Assembly (NCBI GenBank): GCA_021464415.1
Contig: CM038470.1
Span: forward strand, 30,499,774 to 30,563,773
Direction of reading: 5' to 3'
Source of the DNA: Lonicera japonica
Lineage: Eukaryota > Streptophyta > Magnoliopsida > Dipsacales > Caprifoliaceae
DNA length: 64,000 bases
The notes under the pieces are model-generated. The model was not told where the DNA came from. It saw nothing but the letters and a program-made list of their open reading frames with translations, and made no database searches. Below are positions 1 to 10,599 of this stretch, in pieces (the stretch's first letter is position 1; each line of letters begins with the position of its first letter). A program made the position numbers and the translations under genes.

Positions 1-1351
1 CATGAGACTCCAACAATATTTGTCAAAATTCCATCGTAATTAAAGAATGTACTAAGTCTTTTGTTTTTCTTTACAACAGCTACAAAAGTCAATTGTAATT
101 GATGAGTAAAGCAATGGACATAGAAAGCATATGGGTTATCCTTTATAATTAAGGTTTTAAGGCCATTAAACTCACTCTTCATATTACTTGCTCCATCATA
201 AACTTGTCCCCGTAAACTTGACAAACTTAAACCATGTTTGAAAAAGAAAGAATTAATTGCTGCCTTTAGTGATAAGGTAGAAGTATCACGAACATGTATA
301 ATGCTAATAAAACGTTCGACCACACACCCATTTTTGTTCACATAACGTAAAACTACTACCATTTGTTCTTTAACCGAAATATCGTGAGATTCATCAACCA
401 ATAAAGAGAACAACCCATCATCAATCTCTTTCATGATAGTCTTTGTGGTTACACTTACAGCAGTATTAATAATATTTTTTTGGATGTCGGGAGATATCAT
501 TTTATGATTATGAGGAGCAAGTTTCAAAACAACTTGTTGGACATTTGGATTTTGGTTTGTAATTACATCAAGAAGTTCAAGAAAGTTTGCTTGATTTATT
601 GATCCTTCAAATTCATCATACCCCCAAAATGCCAATTTTTGGCGTAAAAGATACTTCAGGCTATCAAAAGTCGCATTCAAACGAACACGATAATTTAATC
701 AAGCTTACTCAGACATATTGGACAAACACACTTCTATATGTTGCTTATGGTTCATTAAATCATCACAAGCTTTCAAACACATAAAATGACTACTACTAGG
801 ACCTCTAACATGTTCATTCAATCTCTAATTATTTTTCCAATTTTGAAACCCTTGACTAATAAATGACTCACCACCGCATTTGTTCGAATACTTATGTCTA
901 AATAAATAACAATACAAACAATAAACATCGTCATCTGTTATGCTATACTCCAACCACATCCCTTATTCGTCAAACCATTTAAGATTAAATCGACGTTTAC
1001 AATTACCAAATTGTGTTTAAGGGAATGTGTGATTTTTGGGTTGAAAATGTCCCCTTTGAAGGTATGCTCTTCGAACCTTCTCTATTTGCGAAGGGTGAAA
1101 ATAAAAAATGTTCATCCTCAAAGTAGGATCAGATTGTAACTCATCTAAATTTACGTCTTTATTAGACCCCATATTACTAGGCCCCGCATGTAATGAGGAT
1201 GGAACTTTGGGTTGAGAAAATCTAGTTTGTACATTACTAAGCCCCCCCATGTAATGAGGACGAGACTTCAGGTTGAAAAGATATAGGCCTTGCATTTAGA
1301 GAGGATTGAACTTCTGGTTGAGAAGAAGTAGGTTCACTAATCCTCTTCATA
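1..1351 (-). pseudogene. hAT-family transposase (zinc finger MYM-type 1-like, DUF4371), N-terminal part
   Basis: Minus-strand translation from an ATG at 1351 gives a Ser/Pro-rich head. A TTF-type zinc-finger start follows, including the residues VRRAYLQRGHFQPKNH near 1040-1090. After that comes a DUF4371 block with VDESHDISVKEQMVVVLRYV (about 330-400) and GQVYDGASNMKSEFNGLKTL (about 150-215). These motifs are characteristic of plant hAT-like transposases annotated as zinc finger MYM-type protein 1-like. The frame is broken: a G homopolymer near 1243-1250 shifts the frame between the head and the zinc finger, and single stops occur near 850 and 960. The gene continues beyond base 1, so the catalytic and hAT dimerisation regions are not visible. 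It is probably a decayed copy. Confidence 0.75.
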
Positions 1352-1559
1352 TTTATCAAGAATTTGTCTATTAAATAACTTTCTTCCTATAGACAATTAA
1401 TCAATAGCAGAATTAAAATTATGTAATTAATTACTAATATAACTAATATTTAACAATTATGGGTTTAGGCCTAAATCACAAAATATTATGAAACTATAAC
1501 TAATATTCAACAAGTGAGGGGTTTACACCTAAATCAACTAATATTACCAAACTAGTTAA

Positions 1560-1790
1560 TAATAGTTAGGCCGTGTTGTATCGAGTTACAGTTTAACACG
1601 ACCTATTTATTAAACGGGTTAGTTGGGCCGTGTCGTGTAACATGTAAAATAAACAGGTCGTGTTCGAGTTAATATAAATGCACGATTAGTTAAACGGGTC
1701 GTAGTCGGGTTAACACTAATATTGTAATACTTCTGTGTTAATACGACCCGAACACGACACCCTCGAACTCGAATTGCCAGCCCTACTCAA
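1560..1790. repeat. Degenerate hAT-type MITE (cgtgtcgtgtt-rich)
   Basis: The segment is rich in gggtcgtgt / acacgaccc phrases on both strands and ends in cgaattgccagccct. This resembles a widespread plant MITE class whose termini read agggctggcaattcg. It is nested in the leader of the hAT element. The left terminus is eroded and I see no clear target-site duplication. Confidence 0.45.
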
Positions 1791-1911
1791 GTTTATATTT
1801 CTGCGTAAAATTCCTTATATATATATCTAAAAATATCCCATATATAGTAAAAAATTTCGAAGCCAAGTGGGGGTGCTTACCCTCGCTTGCCCCTTATTGG
1901 CTCCGCTAGTG

Positions 1912-2202
1912 TGTGTTAAGTATGATATTTATTACGGTTCCTTCCACGGTTCCTTCCCTCAACAATTTAAGATTTTGGGAGAGATGCATAATTCCTAACA
2001 TGGTATCAAAGCTTAATTATCTGGGAAGTCCGAGATTCAAGTCTTGCCACCTCCATCCCTTATCCGTTACTGTCTACTCTCCATGTACGCACAAGGGAAT
2101 GTGTTATTCCTTCTCCAAATAGCTTAAGCTTTTGGGAGTACAATATTCATTGCAGTTCCTTCTCTTAATAGGTTAAGTTTTTTAGAGAGATGATTCCTAA
2201 CA
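1912..2202 (+). mobile_element. TRIM-like miniature LTR retrotransposon
   Basis: Two short related direct repeats start with TGTGTTA and end with ttcctaaca: 1912-2000 (89 bp) and 2100-2202 (103 bp). Immediately after the first is TGGTATCAAAGC (2001-2012), one base off the usual plant tRNA-iMet primer-binding site. Immediately before the second is a short purine tract (acaagggaa, 2091-2099). LTR, PBS, PPT and LTR within 291 bp is the layout of a TRIM. The LTRs differ considerably and no flanking duplication is visible, so it is old. Confidence 0.6.
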
Positions 2203-3852
2203 ATTTATTCTTTTTAAGCATCCAAATGAAATTCTTGGCATGCTCCAGCATATATCTATCCATCGTAATAATAATGTAGGTTAACTAAAAAGAAATCATT
2301 TTGGTCCTTAATTTATCTTCTTTTTGTACATCTCCATCTATGATAGGGGGAGCTAATGTACAAGGAAAAGGCTTAGATAAGAGAATACATTCTCGCATTG
2401 CTTTATTTTTTAGAAAGCTCGAACAGCGAGAAAAAAGTCTTTGGCCAAAGCCAAAAAGATGTTGACCCATAAGCGAATGATCTTCGCTTCGCGGGAATAA
2501 CAAAAACCACCATTTCGCTCTTCCTTTTCTTCGGTTTAATTTTAGAATATCCACAAAACTTATTAATATATCCACCTTTATAGAAAAGTTGATTTAAATG
2601 TAGAAATTAGAAAGTTAAAGAGTAAGGTTAACAAGGGTTAAATAAGCCTTTTTCAGCTTCTCATTCATCATCGTAAGCCACGTCCATCACAAACACTTCA
2701 TTGTCATGATCGCTGATCTAGCTAATTTTTGTTAGTAGTTTATTGGAATTATTTGACTTTTCTTCGAGTGGTGTCATAATCTACCTCCAACGTTGTACTA
2801 CTCTTTTTCTTCATCCATTCACTTAGGCTCGGTTTGATTACTACGTAGAAAAAGAAAATAAATTGAGTTAGTTTTGATGAAAAGATAGAAAATAAGTTGA
2901 GTGATAGAGGTGATATCCTTTTGATTTTTAAGTTATTCCATGAAGAAATTTTCTTTGCTTGGTGGTGAGTAAAAATTTTCCATCAAAAATGTTGAAGGAT
3001 GGGGGATATATACACATAAAATGAGTAACATCTCTCACCTTATTTTCTATCTTTTCACACAAACTAACTAAATTTATTTTCCTTTTCCATCTTTGCAATC
3101 AAACGGAGCCTTATATACCCTAAAATAAACCAAGGTTTTTGGCCAAACTTCCCCTCTTTGTCATTAACAGTTGATTCAGCCACTCAAAAAAGTTATATTC
3201 AATATTTTTCATACGTTTTGCATGTATTTTCTTCATAGATCACAAATATAAGCAAGACCTTGGTTATCATAGATTTATTTTTAAGAAATTTAATGTGAAC
3301 GACTAATAGTTGAAAAAGTGCAAGGATAAGTCTCCTTTGATAAGGATAAGTCTCCTTTGATAAGAGAAAGCAGAAGTAGAGGGCGCGGTCGTAGCTAGAA
3401 ATGGGACTAGTAATGGAAGCTAGAGAAAATTTTATTTCATAAACTGAACTTTTGTTGTAATGCAGGAGAGGACACGTGCTTCATACAAAATGTTTTAGAT
3501 TAACTAGAATTAACATCACAATAGTATTTAAGACTACTTTGAAGTATTATTTCATTGTATTTTTTTAGTGGAAACAAATGTACTATGTTTTGGATTTAAT
3601 ACCATGTTAAGTATGTGTTTTTTTTGTATATCTTATATATATACATGTTTCATTCAAATTTGTTTGATTGTTGGTTGATATATAAGTCCTCCGAATACAT
3701 ACGGGAAAAATACATTATATCCCCCAATATATGATTTGTCTGATTAAAGGACTGCCCCCTTCAATTATTTTACTCTCCCCTAAACTCTCAATATATGTTT
3801 TCGATTTAATACCCATGTTAAGTATGTTTTTTTTGTATATCTTATATATATA
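2203..3852. repeat. Upstream part of segmental duplication, unit 1
   Basis: This stretch aligns in the same orientation with 38122-40226: for example, both contain gtaggttaactaaaaagaa and aagcgaatgatcttcgcttc. I see no convincing gene in either copy. Differences include a MITE here (2826-3110) that is absent from the other copy and a solo LTR (39160-40029) present only there. Near the right end about 200 bp is tandemly repeated (ttaagtatgt...tatatcttatatatatac occurs at about 3604 and again at about 3818). The viral array sits inside the second repeat, and the flank resumes at about 14770. Confidence 0.75.
2826..3110. mobile_element. Tourist-like MITE with TTA target duplication
   Basis: A 285-bp AT-rich element has inverted termini ggctcggtttgat / atcaaacggagcc and is flanked by TTA on both sides (2823-2825 and 3111-3113). 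The paralogous site near 38750 reads straight through with a single tta, so this is a filled/empty pair. A second member is at 18997-19266. The 3-bp TTA duplication and the termini suggest PIF/Harbinger-type mobilisation. It has no coding capacity. Confidence 0.85.
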
Positions 3853-3910
3853 CACACAAATGGGTGTGGTTTCAATGGTTACCTTCTTTCTACCTATGAA
3901 TGGTATTGCA

Positions 3911-5073
3911 TAATCGGTATTGTATGATCCAGTTCAACAAACCTTTGAAGGAACCTTACCCTGAAGGAGAAAATGCTTAGATTACGAAATGGTTTCCACG
4001 AAACCTCGCAAAATCAATCAAAGAACCTGAGAATACAGCATATGTAGAATTCTTACAAGAGATGTGTACCCTTAATAAGGTAAACTATGATTCAGTCCCA
4101 AACTCCATAAAATTTGGAAATGATCCATGGATTACCCCAGACATGAGTGATGTTTCGTGTGCTCCTCCTTTTGAATGTTTGTACACCTATGCAACAAAGC
4201 ATTTTTGGGAAGAAGGTGAACAAAGTTCAGAAACTATTGCGTTCGTAGATATGAGTTCAGACTCCACAGAAGAAGGTGAACCAGATCCAGAAGAAGTCCA
4301 AGAAGCAGCAGATTTGGCAGAGCAGCACAAGCAGCAGAAGGATGGGAAGAACACTTCATCCCTGAACATGAAATCCCTGATCATATCTCTGATTATGATG
4401 CTGATGATGAAGAATATGTGCCCTTGTGGCATAACCCTGATGATGATCACTGGAACCACAACCATTCCCCAGAAGCTCCGTACACTCCAGATTACAGCGG
4501 CAATGAAACAGACTAAGTGCACTCGTTTTTAACTCAGTGTCGGTAGCGATTAAACTCGTTTAACTCGCATCATGACAAAGCATCTAGCTTTACGTCTATT
4601 TTCCTTTTATTGGCCAGCTTTATGTCCCTGTTTGTCGGCCATCTTGCCTAGCTTTAATTTTTGCTTTAAAGTTATTTGTCGTATTTGTATAATTGAGAAG
4701 GAATCTTTCCTTTTTCACAGTTGTAATTATTTATCCTTTCCAGCTGTATGGTTGTAAGCGTCTCAGCTTAGCTATTTATAGGAAGCTCCCAGTTCAGGCT
4801 TAGGCAGAGTTGGAGTTTGAGAAGCGATTGTAGTTTGGTGAAGAAGTCGTGTACTTCTCTGTAATTCCCTCTTTCGCTTCAAAAATGAAAAAAATGCCTA
4901 TTCTATTTTCAGACTTATTCTTAGTAATTATTTATGTTTAATTCTTCTTAAACATGCCTGTTCTCTTTTATATGTATTATATCGTCCCGATCCTATCCCA
5001 GTTTATGTATAAATTATTATACTCTGAATATATGTATTAGTTTGCGGTATTGCGTAATCCGAAATTACGAATA
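3911..5073 (+). pseudogene. Inverted copy of the pararetrovirus 3' region
   Basis: This mirrors 6690-7853 with roughly 15 substitutions and a one-base deletion near 4325, about 98-99% identity by eye. It carries the C-terminal domain of the polyprotein on the plus strand (residues such as FGNDPWITPDMSDVSC), the post-coding region with a 61-codon small ORF (4572-4757), and the TATA-like ctatttatag. An early in-frame stop (near 3978) and the deletion disrupt the coding frame. The junction to the next segment is at about 5074-5081. The left edge at 3911 is preceded by about 55 bp that I could not place in the virus or in the duplicated flank. Confidence 0.85.
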
Positions 5074-5075
5074 AG

Positions 5076-6113
5076 TTATTTGGGTAGATTCTTTAATTCG
5101 GGGTCGTTGGGATGACGCTCAAGTGGTTCCATCATGTTGATTTCTGTAACAAAAGGATTTTGCTGTGGCGAAGAATTTCGATTGTAAGCCACTTCAATTT
5201 GACGGTTGGCTCGTTTGATATAAACCGGATCTGTGGTTTGGACCGATTCATTGCTTGCCTGCTCATGTAGTAGTTCATAAGAAGTTACCCATTTTTCTGG
5301 TAACAATCTAATGAGTTCTTCACGAGGTAACTGCTTTGGAATGAAGCTTGCCGTTGGTGCTGCGTTGGAATCAATTGTCAGCATCAGTGCTTCTGCAGTT
5401 TCTGAGCCTGGGATACAGAGATCATAGGAATGGTTCTGTAGACGTGTTATCATTTGATGATGGATTGTTGCCGCCGCTGTTCCTTCAACCATGGAAACAC
5501 CACTGATTTGAACTTGAATTTTTAACGCTGTCGCCAAGTGCTTGTCCGCAACAGGGATGTTGAAATTGGGGTAAAGAGTGAAAAATACTGTTCCAGCATG
5601 TAGGGTTGCCTGGACAGTACCAAGAACTGCTTGGGAATAAGTCTTTAGCCGAGAGTCTATCAAAGCAATGTTGATAACAACCGGGAGACCTTTTCTGCCA
5701 TGAAAGGTAACTGTAAATCGGATTGCTCCAAAGTGCAGATGAGTGTAACCTTGAGTAAGGGCCATTCGTTGAAAATCTGGGGGGAGAGGAACTGGGAAGA
5801 ATCGTTCTTCTGAGCCAGATGGTACAATCAGGGAATCAAACTTGCTTGCTTGCACATATTCCTTAATTGGGAGTGTCGAGGATTTACTGGAGATGATCTT
5901 TCGAACTTGTCTTGTCCATGAAATAGGAGTTGGTTTAGCAAAAACATTATATGGATTCGCAGTGGGCAAATCCGTTCGTGGAATAATTCTTGATGGAGTA
6001 TGAGTAATCTCATAAAGCGATTCTATATTGCAAGAAGAAAATCTGGAAGACGAAGAAGAAGAAGACATACTACTAGACCTGCTTAATTTCGGGGAAGTAT
6101 TTTTGGAAAACAT
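5076..6113 (-). CDS. Pararetrovirus movement-protein region, open frame, truncated
   Basis: A 345-codon open frame starts at the ATG at 6113, after the viral leader. It has a Ser-rich N-terminus (residues 5-30) and then a domain with LHFGAIRFTVTFHGRKG and IALIDSRLKTYSQAV, which matches the 30K-type movement proteins of Caulimoviridae. These act at plasmodesmata in cell-to-cell spread. It is a duplicate of the N-terminal part of the main polyprotein and ends shortly after the rearrangement breakpoint, with the stop supplied by junction sequence. Unlike the copy at 13110-14140 it has no internal frameshift. Expression is unknown. Confidence 0.8.
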   Translation of the reverse strand: MFSKNTSPKLSRSSSMSSSSSSSRFSSCNIESLYEITHTPSRIIPRTDLPTANPYNVFAKPTPISWTRQVRKIISSKSSTLPIKEYVQASKFDSLIVPSGSEERFFPVPLPPDFQRMALTQGYTHLHFGAIRFTVTFHGRKGLPVVINIALIDSRLKTYSQAVLGTVQATLHAGTVFFTLYPNFNIPVADKHLATALKIQVQISGVSMVEGTAAATIHHQMITRLQNHSYDLCIPGSETAEALMLTIDSNAAPTASFIPKQLPREELIRLLPEKWVTSYELLHEQASNESVQTTDPVYIKRANRQIEVAYNRNSSPQQNPFVTEINMMEPLERHPNDPELKNLPK

Positions 6114-6689
6114 TTTTTGAAAAAGATAAGTTCTTCACTAATGTCACAAATATTCAAATTAGAAGTAACAGCTTCTTCTGATAAAATATTTACTATGATG
6201 TCAAAAAAGACGACCTTAAGAAATAACTGAAGAGATTTAATGTAAGTCAGACCACATCTGCGAGTCTTCGAGCTTCACACGGCACACGCTGCCTTCAATG
6301 CTCTTTCCTCAAGCACCCTGTCTGAGATACTATCAAATATCATCTCTTTTCTTAAGAACTATACTCGTTTTCTGAGTAGAAGTACTCTAGATTTCTGATA
6401 CGAGAGATCCACTTAACAAAATCTGAGGTTTCTGATGTGAGAGATCCATATACATGGCAGTCACAGAGCATACTAATCACAGATTTGCTAATTATATGGC
6501 AGTCGTAGAGCATACTTTCGCAAGTATTAATCTCATACTAGTCATAGTATAATTATCAAACATGTTGGAAAATATTTCATAATCAGAAGCTGGAAATTCT
6601 ATTTAGAGTATTTGATCCAATAGATCAGAACTTACAAGGGTTTAAGCTGAAATCATAACTACCTCTGATACCATAGGGGGGGATACAGA
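6114..6689 (-). other. Pararetrovirus 5' leader and primer-binding site, second copy
   Basis: On the minus strand TGGTATCAGAGGTAG (6673 to 6659) is complementary to the 3' end of initiator tRNA-Met, the priming site for caulimovirid reverse transcription. Roughly 550 nt of leader follow before the movement-protein ATG. A near-identical leader and PBS lie at 14141-14717. Confidence 0.8.
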
Positions 6690-6981
6690 TATTCGTAATT
6701 TCGGATTACGCAATACCGCAAACTAATACATATATTCAGAGTATAATAATTTATACATAAACTGGGATAGGATCGGGACGATATAATACATATAAAAGAG
6801 AACAGGCATGTTTAAGAAGAATTAAACATAAATAATTACTAAGAATAAGTCTGAAAATAGAATAGGCATTTTTTTCATTTTTGAAGAGAAAGAGGGAATT
6901 ACAGAGAAGTACACGACTTCTTCACCAAACTACAATCGCTTCTCAAACTCCAACTCTGCCTAAGCCTGAACTGGGAGCTTA

Positions 6982-6990
6982 CTATAAATA
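6982..6990 (-). promoter_or_regulatory. Candidate TATA box of the viral pregenomic promoter
   Basis: On the minus strand the sequence tatttatag lies in the region between the polyprotein stop (7247) and the primer-binding site (6673). That is where the pregenomic RNA promoter of Caulimoviridae sits. The inverted copy has the same box at about 4772-4780 on the plus strand. Assignment is by position and motif only. Confidence 0.45.
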
Positions 6991-7246
6991 GCTAAGCTGA
7001 GACGCTTACAACCATACAGCTGGAAAGGATAAATAATTACAACTGTGAAAAAGGAAAGATTCCTTCTCAATTATACAAATACGACAAATAACTTTAAAGT
7101 AAAAATTAAAGCTAGGCAAGATGGCCGACAAACAGGGACATAAAGCTGGCCAATAAAAGGAAAATAGACGTAAAGCTAGATGCTTTGTCATGATGCGAGT
7201 TAAACGAGTTTAATCGCTGCCGACACTGAGTTAAGAACGAGTGCAG

Positions 7247-8410
7247 TTAGTCTGTTTCATTGCCGCTGTAATCTGGAGTGTACGGAGCTTCTGGGGAATG
7301 GTTGTGGTTCCAGTGATCATCATCAGGGTTATGACACAAGGGCACATATTCTTCATCATCAGCATCATAATCAGAGATATGATCAGGGATTTCATGTTCA
7401 GGGATGAAGTGTTCTTCCCATCCTTCTGCTGCTTGTGCTGCTGCTGCCAAATCTGCTGCTTCTTGGACTTCTTCTGGATCTGGTTCACCTTCTTCTGTGG
7501 AGTCTGAACTCATATCTACGAACGCAATAGTTTCTGAACTTTGTTCACCTTCTTCCCAAAACTGCTTTGTCGCATAGGTGTACAAACATTCAAAAAGATG
7601 AGCACACGAAACATCACTCATGTCTGGGGTAATCCATGGATCATTTCCAAATTTTATGGAGTTTGGGACTGAATCATAGTTTACCTTATTAAGGGTACAC
7701 ATCTCTTGTAAGAATTCTACATATGATGTATTCTCAGGTTCTTTGATTGATTTTGCGAGGTTTCGTGGAAACCATTTCGTAATCTGAGCATTTTCTCCTT
7801 TAGGGTAAGGTTCCTTCAAAGGTTTGTTGAACTGGATCATACAATACCGATTAGGATGAGTCTGGAGTAAGTCTAACCATTGCTGAGGAGATTTGAACCA
7901 TTTGAGAAATGTGAGCAAATTGTACGTTCCACTTGCAGTAGGATTGTACAACTCATTGTAGAAACCTTGAATATCTGGATCTGCCTGTGTGATACGAAGA
8001 TACTGGAGAAGTACTGGGGCATCAAAAACAATACATATTGTATATGCTCTAGTCAGATACCAGAGAAATACAAGTGCATGTATGGGAACTCTGCAGGGAC
8101 GATGAATATGGAAAACTGAGAGAAATGGATAGGCTGGATGGAGACGGAGACCTCGGAAAACAAGACCGTAGTTCATGAGAGTGATTTCAAGAAACTTTAT
8201 GACAAGTTCCTTGTCACTGAGCTTGATCCATTTGTCAAAAAGGATGTCCTGGATTTCTTTTGGGAGATATGGAATTGCTTCTAAGGGTTCAAGAAGAGGT
8301 GTAAAGTCTGAGAACTGAAATGGGTGAGAAAGGGGTTTAGGTTTAGAGGAGCTGGAAGAGCTGGCTTGATTCTTGGGATCCATTTTGAAGGAGGGGATTT
8401 GAGAAAGGAT
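7247..8410 (-). pseudogene. C-terminal domain of unknown function after RNase H
   Basis: About 340 codons follow RNase H in frame, beginning near MDPKNQASSSSS (8383) and ending with an acidic tail (DYDADDEEYVPL region) at 7247. I do not recognise a catalytic domain. The middle is rich in aromatic and hydrophobic residues, and the last 110 residues are strongly acidic. In florendoviruses an extra protein of unknown function follows RNase H as a separate ORF; here no stop separates them. This portion of the frame is open over its full length, unlike most of the polyprotein. Confidence 0.65.
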
Positions 8411-8499
8411 TTCTGGATAAGGGATTTCTTCAATAGGGAAAATGCAGGGTAGGATTTGTGGGATCTGAGATTGTAAGGGTTGGTATTTATAAGGTTTGC

Positions 8500-9862
8500 A
8501 GGAAGGGGGTTCTTGTGGAGAGTCGATGTGGGACAACTGGTTGGGTTGGGTTCTGGAGTAATAATCTGCTATTACATTCTGCTTTCCTGGGATGTGTTTT
8601 GCCGTAAAGGACCATTGGGAAAACCATTCATACCATCGCAACAATTGAGGATTGGGAATCTGCTTATGTCTGAACTATAACATAGCTGGAAAAGACTTCA
8701 TATCTGTCTCAATGGTGAAGTGATGACCAATGAGATGAAACTGAAAATTTTCAATTCCTCTGCGTATTGCAAGAATTTCTTTGAAAGTGGAGTGGTAATG
8801 GCTTTCAGATTGCTTGAACTTTCCTTACTTATATCCGCAGACATTTCTTTTTCCATTAAGTTCTTCAAAAAGAATTGCTGCCCAATAGAGATCACTAGCA
8901 TCGGTTTGCAGGATTCTATTGCCTGTGGACGGAATTTGCAAAGGAGGGAGATATTGAGTCAGTTTTTTAAGCTTCTGGACAGACGCAGAATGAATTTGAG
9001 ACCATGGGGGAGGGTTTTTCTTGAGTAATTCAGACAAGGGACCTGTGTATTTCGAGAGGTTGGGAATAAATTGTGACATGTAATTCACAAGGCCAAGAAA
9101 TTGCTGAATCTGGGTGACAGAGGTAAGTTTATCTGGGAATTTGAGGAGATTTTTTGCAATATGAGGCTGTAACTGGATTTGTCCATTAGAAATTTTCATT
9201 CCAAGGAAATCAATTTCTGTAGTCGCAATGATCATCTTTTTTTGGGATAACATAATTCCATTTTCTAGGACGAGTTGGTAAAAGTGGGATAAAAGATTCA
9301 AATGAGATTCCATGTCCATAGAATATAGAAGTATATCATCAATATAGATGAGTGCATTAGCCATGAGGGGCTGAAAAATATCCGCCATTGTTCTCTGGAA
9401 AACTGAGGGAGCATTTTTAAGACCGAAAGGCATAACTGTCAATTGGTAATGATAACCAGGGATACAAAATGCTGTCTTGTGTCGTTCACTTGGTTCAATT
9501 CCAATTTGCCAAAAGCCTGCTTTTAGATCAAACTTTGAGAATATCTTAGCATGGGATAATTGGCTGAACAATGTATGCTTCTGAGGAAGTGGAAACTTAT
9601 CACTTAAAAGAAAGTGATTCAATGGCTGATAATTGATGACGAGACGCATTTTTCCTCTAACTTGCTCTGATCTTTTGTTGACATAGAAGGCTTCACATGC
9701 CCATTGTGAAGTAGTTTCTTCAATAAGCTTTTGCTTCAGCAATGTATTCAATTCTTCTATTGCCAGGGAGAGATGCTCAGGATTCATACCCGAGTGAGAG
9801 GCTTTGGTAGGGTTGACATCTTCGTTTAACTTGAAGGGTAGTTTCACGAAGTATTTGGGATT
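8500..9862 (-). pseudogene. Reverse transcriptase and RNase H section
   Basis: After a stop at 9863 the frame runs through RT motifs: LVINYQPLN (near 9635), FSKFDLKAGFWQIGI (near 9520), MPFGLKNAPSVFQRTM (near 9410) and YIDDILLYS (near 9330). It continues to the RNase H start at QTDASDLYWAAI (near 8900). Stops at 8825 and about 8658 interrupt RNase H, whose end (FTAKHIPGKQN) is at about 8590. RT and RNase H copy the pregenomic RNA to DNA in this virus family. Catalytic residues YIDD are present but the polyprotein frame is not intact. Confidence 0.88.
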
Positions 9863-10599
9863 TTACCAAAGAGGTTTGGAACATTTTTGCAGGAATTCAG
9901 CGTGGGATTCTGCACATGAGGTTTTTATGATTTGGCTGGTGAGGACTTCAATGGAAGAAGGACCAGTGAGGGATTCAAGAATTGGTATGGGGGCTTGGAT
10001 ATGGTTAGCTTCTTTTGGATTAATCCATGGTAACATGAATTTTTTGAAACGAAGACCATCATCATCAAAATTGACGTTTGAAATTTGACGTATGATGTCA
10101 AAGCCAATAAGAATATCCTTGCGAGGGAGTGCGCTACCATAAACCTTATGTCGGATAATCTTTCCAGGGAAAATTTGTAATTGAATGGATCTGGAAATAG
10201 TATCGACAGTGAGGTATTCACCATTTGCAACTTGAAATGCCAGGGGGAACATTTTTGCCAATAGGAAGATGGTAGTATTGCTGGATTCATGAAGGTTTTG
10301 GTTGAGCCTGTATCGAAAAAAGCTATGAGGGGAACTGGTTTTGCATAAGGCTTCCGAATGAGGGAAATCTTTGCATATGGGGATGGCTGAGGGGAGAGAG
10401 ACATGCATTCTTCAAGAGAATAAATCTGTGGGAGATTTGAGTTAGTGGAGGAGTAAGATGATTCAGAAAGAAAATCTGTTTCGGAGTCTGAGTCTGGATC
10501 AGATACAAAGTCTTTGTCAGAATAATGAATCTGCATGATAGTTTCCGGAGATGCTACATCTTGAGCTGAGAGGACATATTCAATATCAGATTCTTGAAT

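Larger units (their letters stand above)
1..1909 (-). mobile_element. hAT element (DUF4371/TTF-type), 5' part, cut by window edge
   Basis: The block reads on the minus strand from a degenerate terminal repeat near 1909 (ctagcggagcc) through an AT-rich leader into a transposase gene that leaves the window at base 1. Next to the terminus is a C/G-rich stretch and the phrase tactatatatgggatat. The same phrase lies next to the terminus of the element at 50750-51622. The two also share internal sequence (a gatttaggtctaaac-like phrase followed by aattgttgaatattag). I infer that this is a larger, coding member of the family to which the 873-bp element at 50750 belongs. A GC-rich repeat sits inside it at about 1560-1790. 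Confidence 0.7.

Noticed and set aside
4187..4522. Minus-strand open frame in the inverted viral segment (and its mirror at 7241-7507)
   Set aside because: It is the antisense shadow of the acidic C-terminal domain; its Ile/Met-rich translation reflects the complementary codons.
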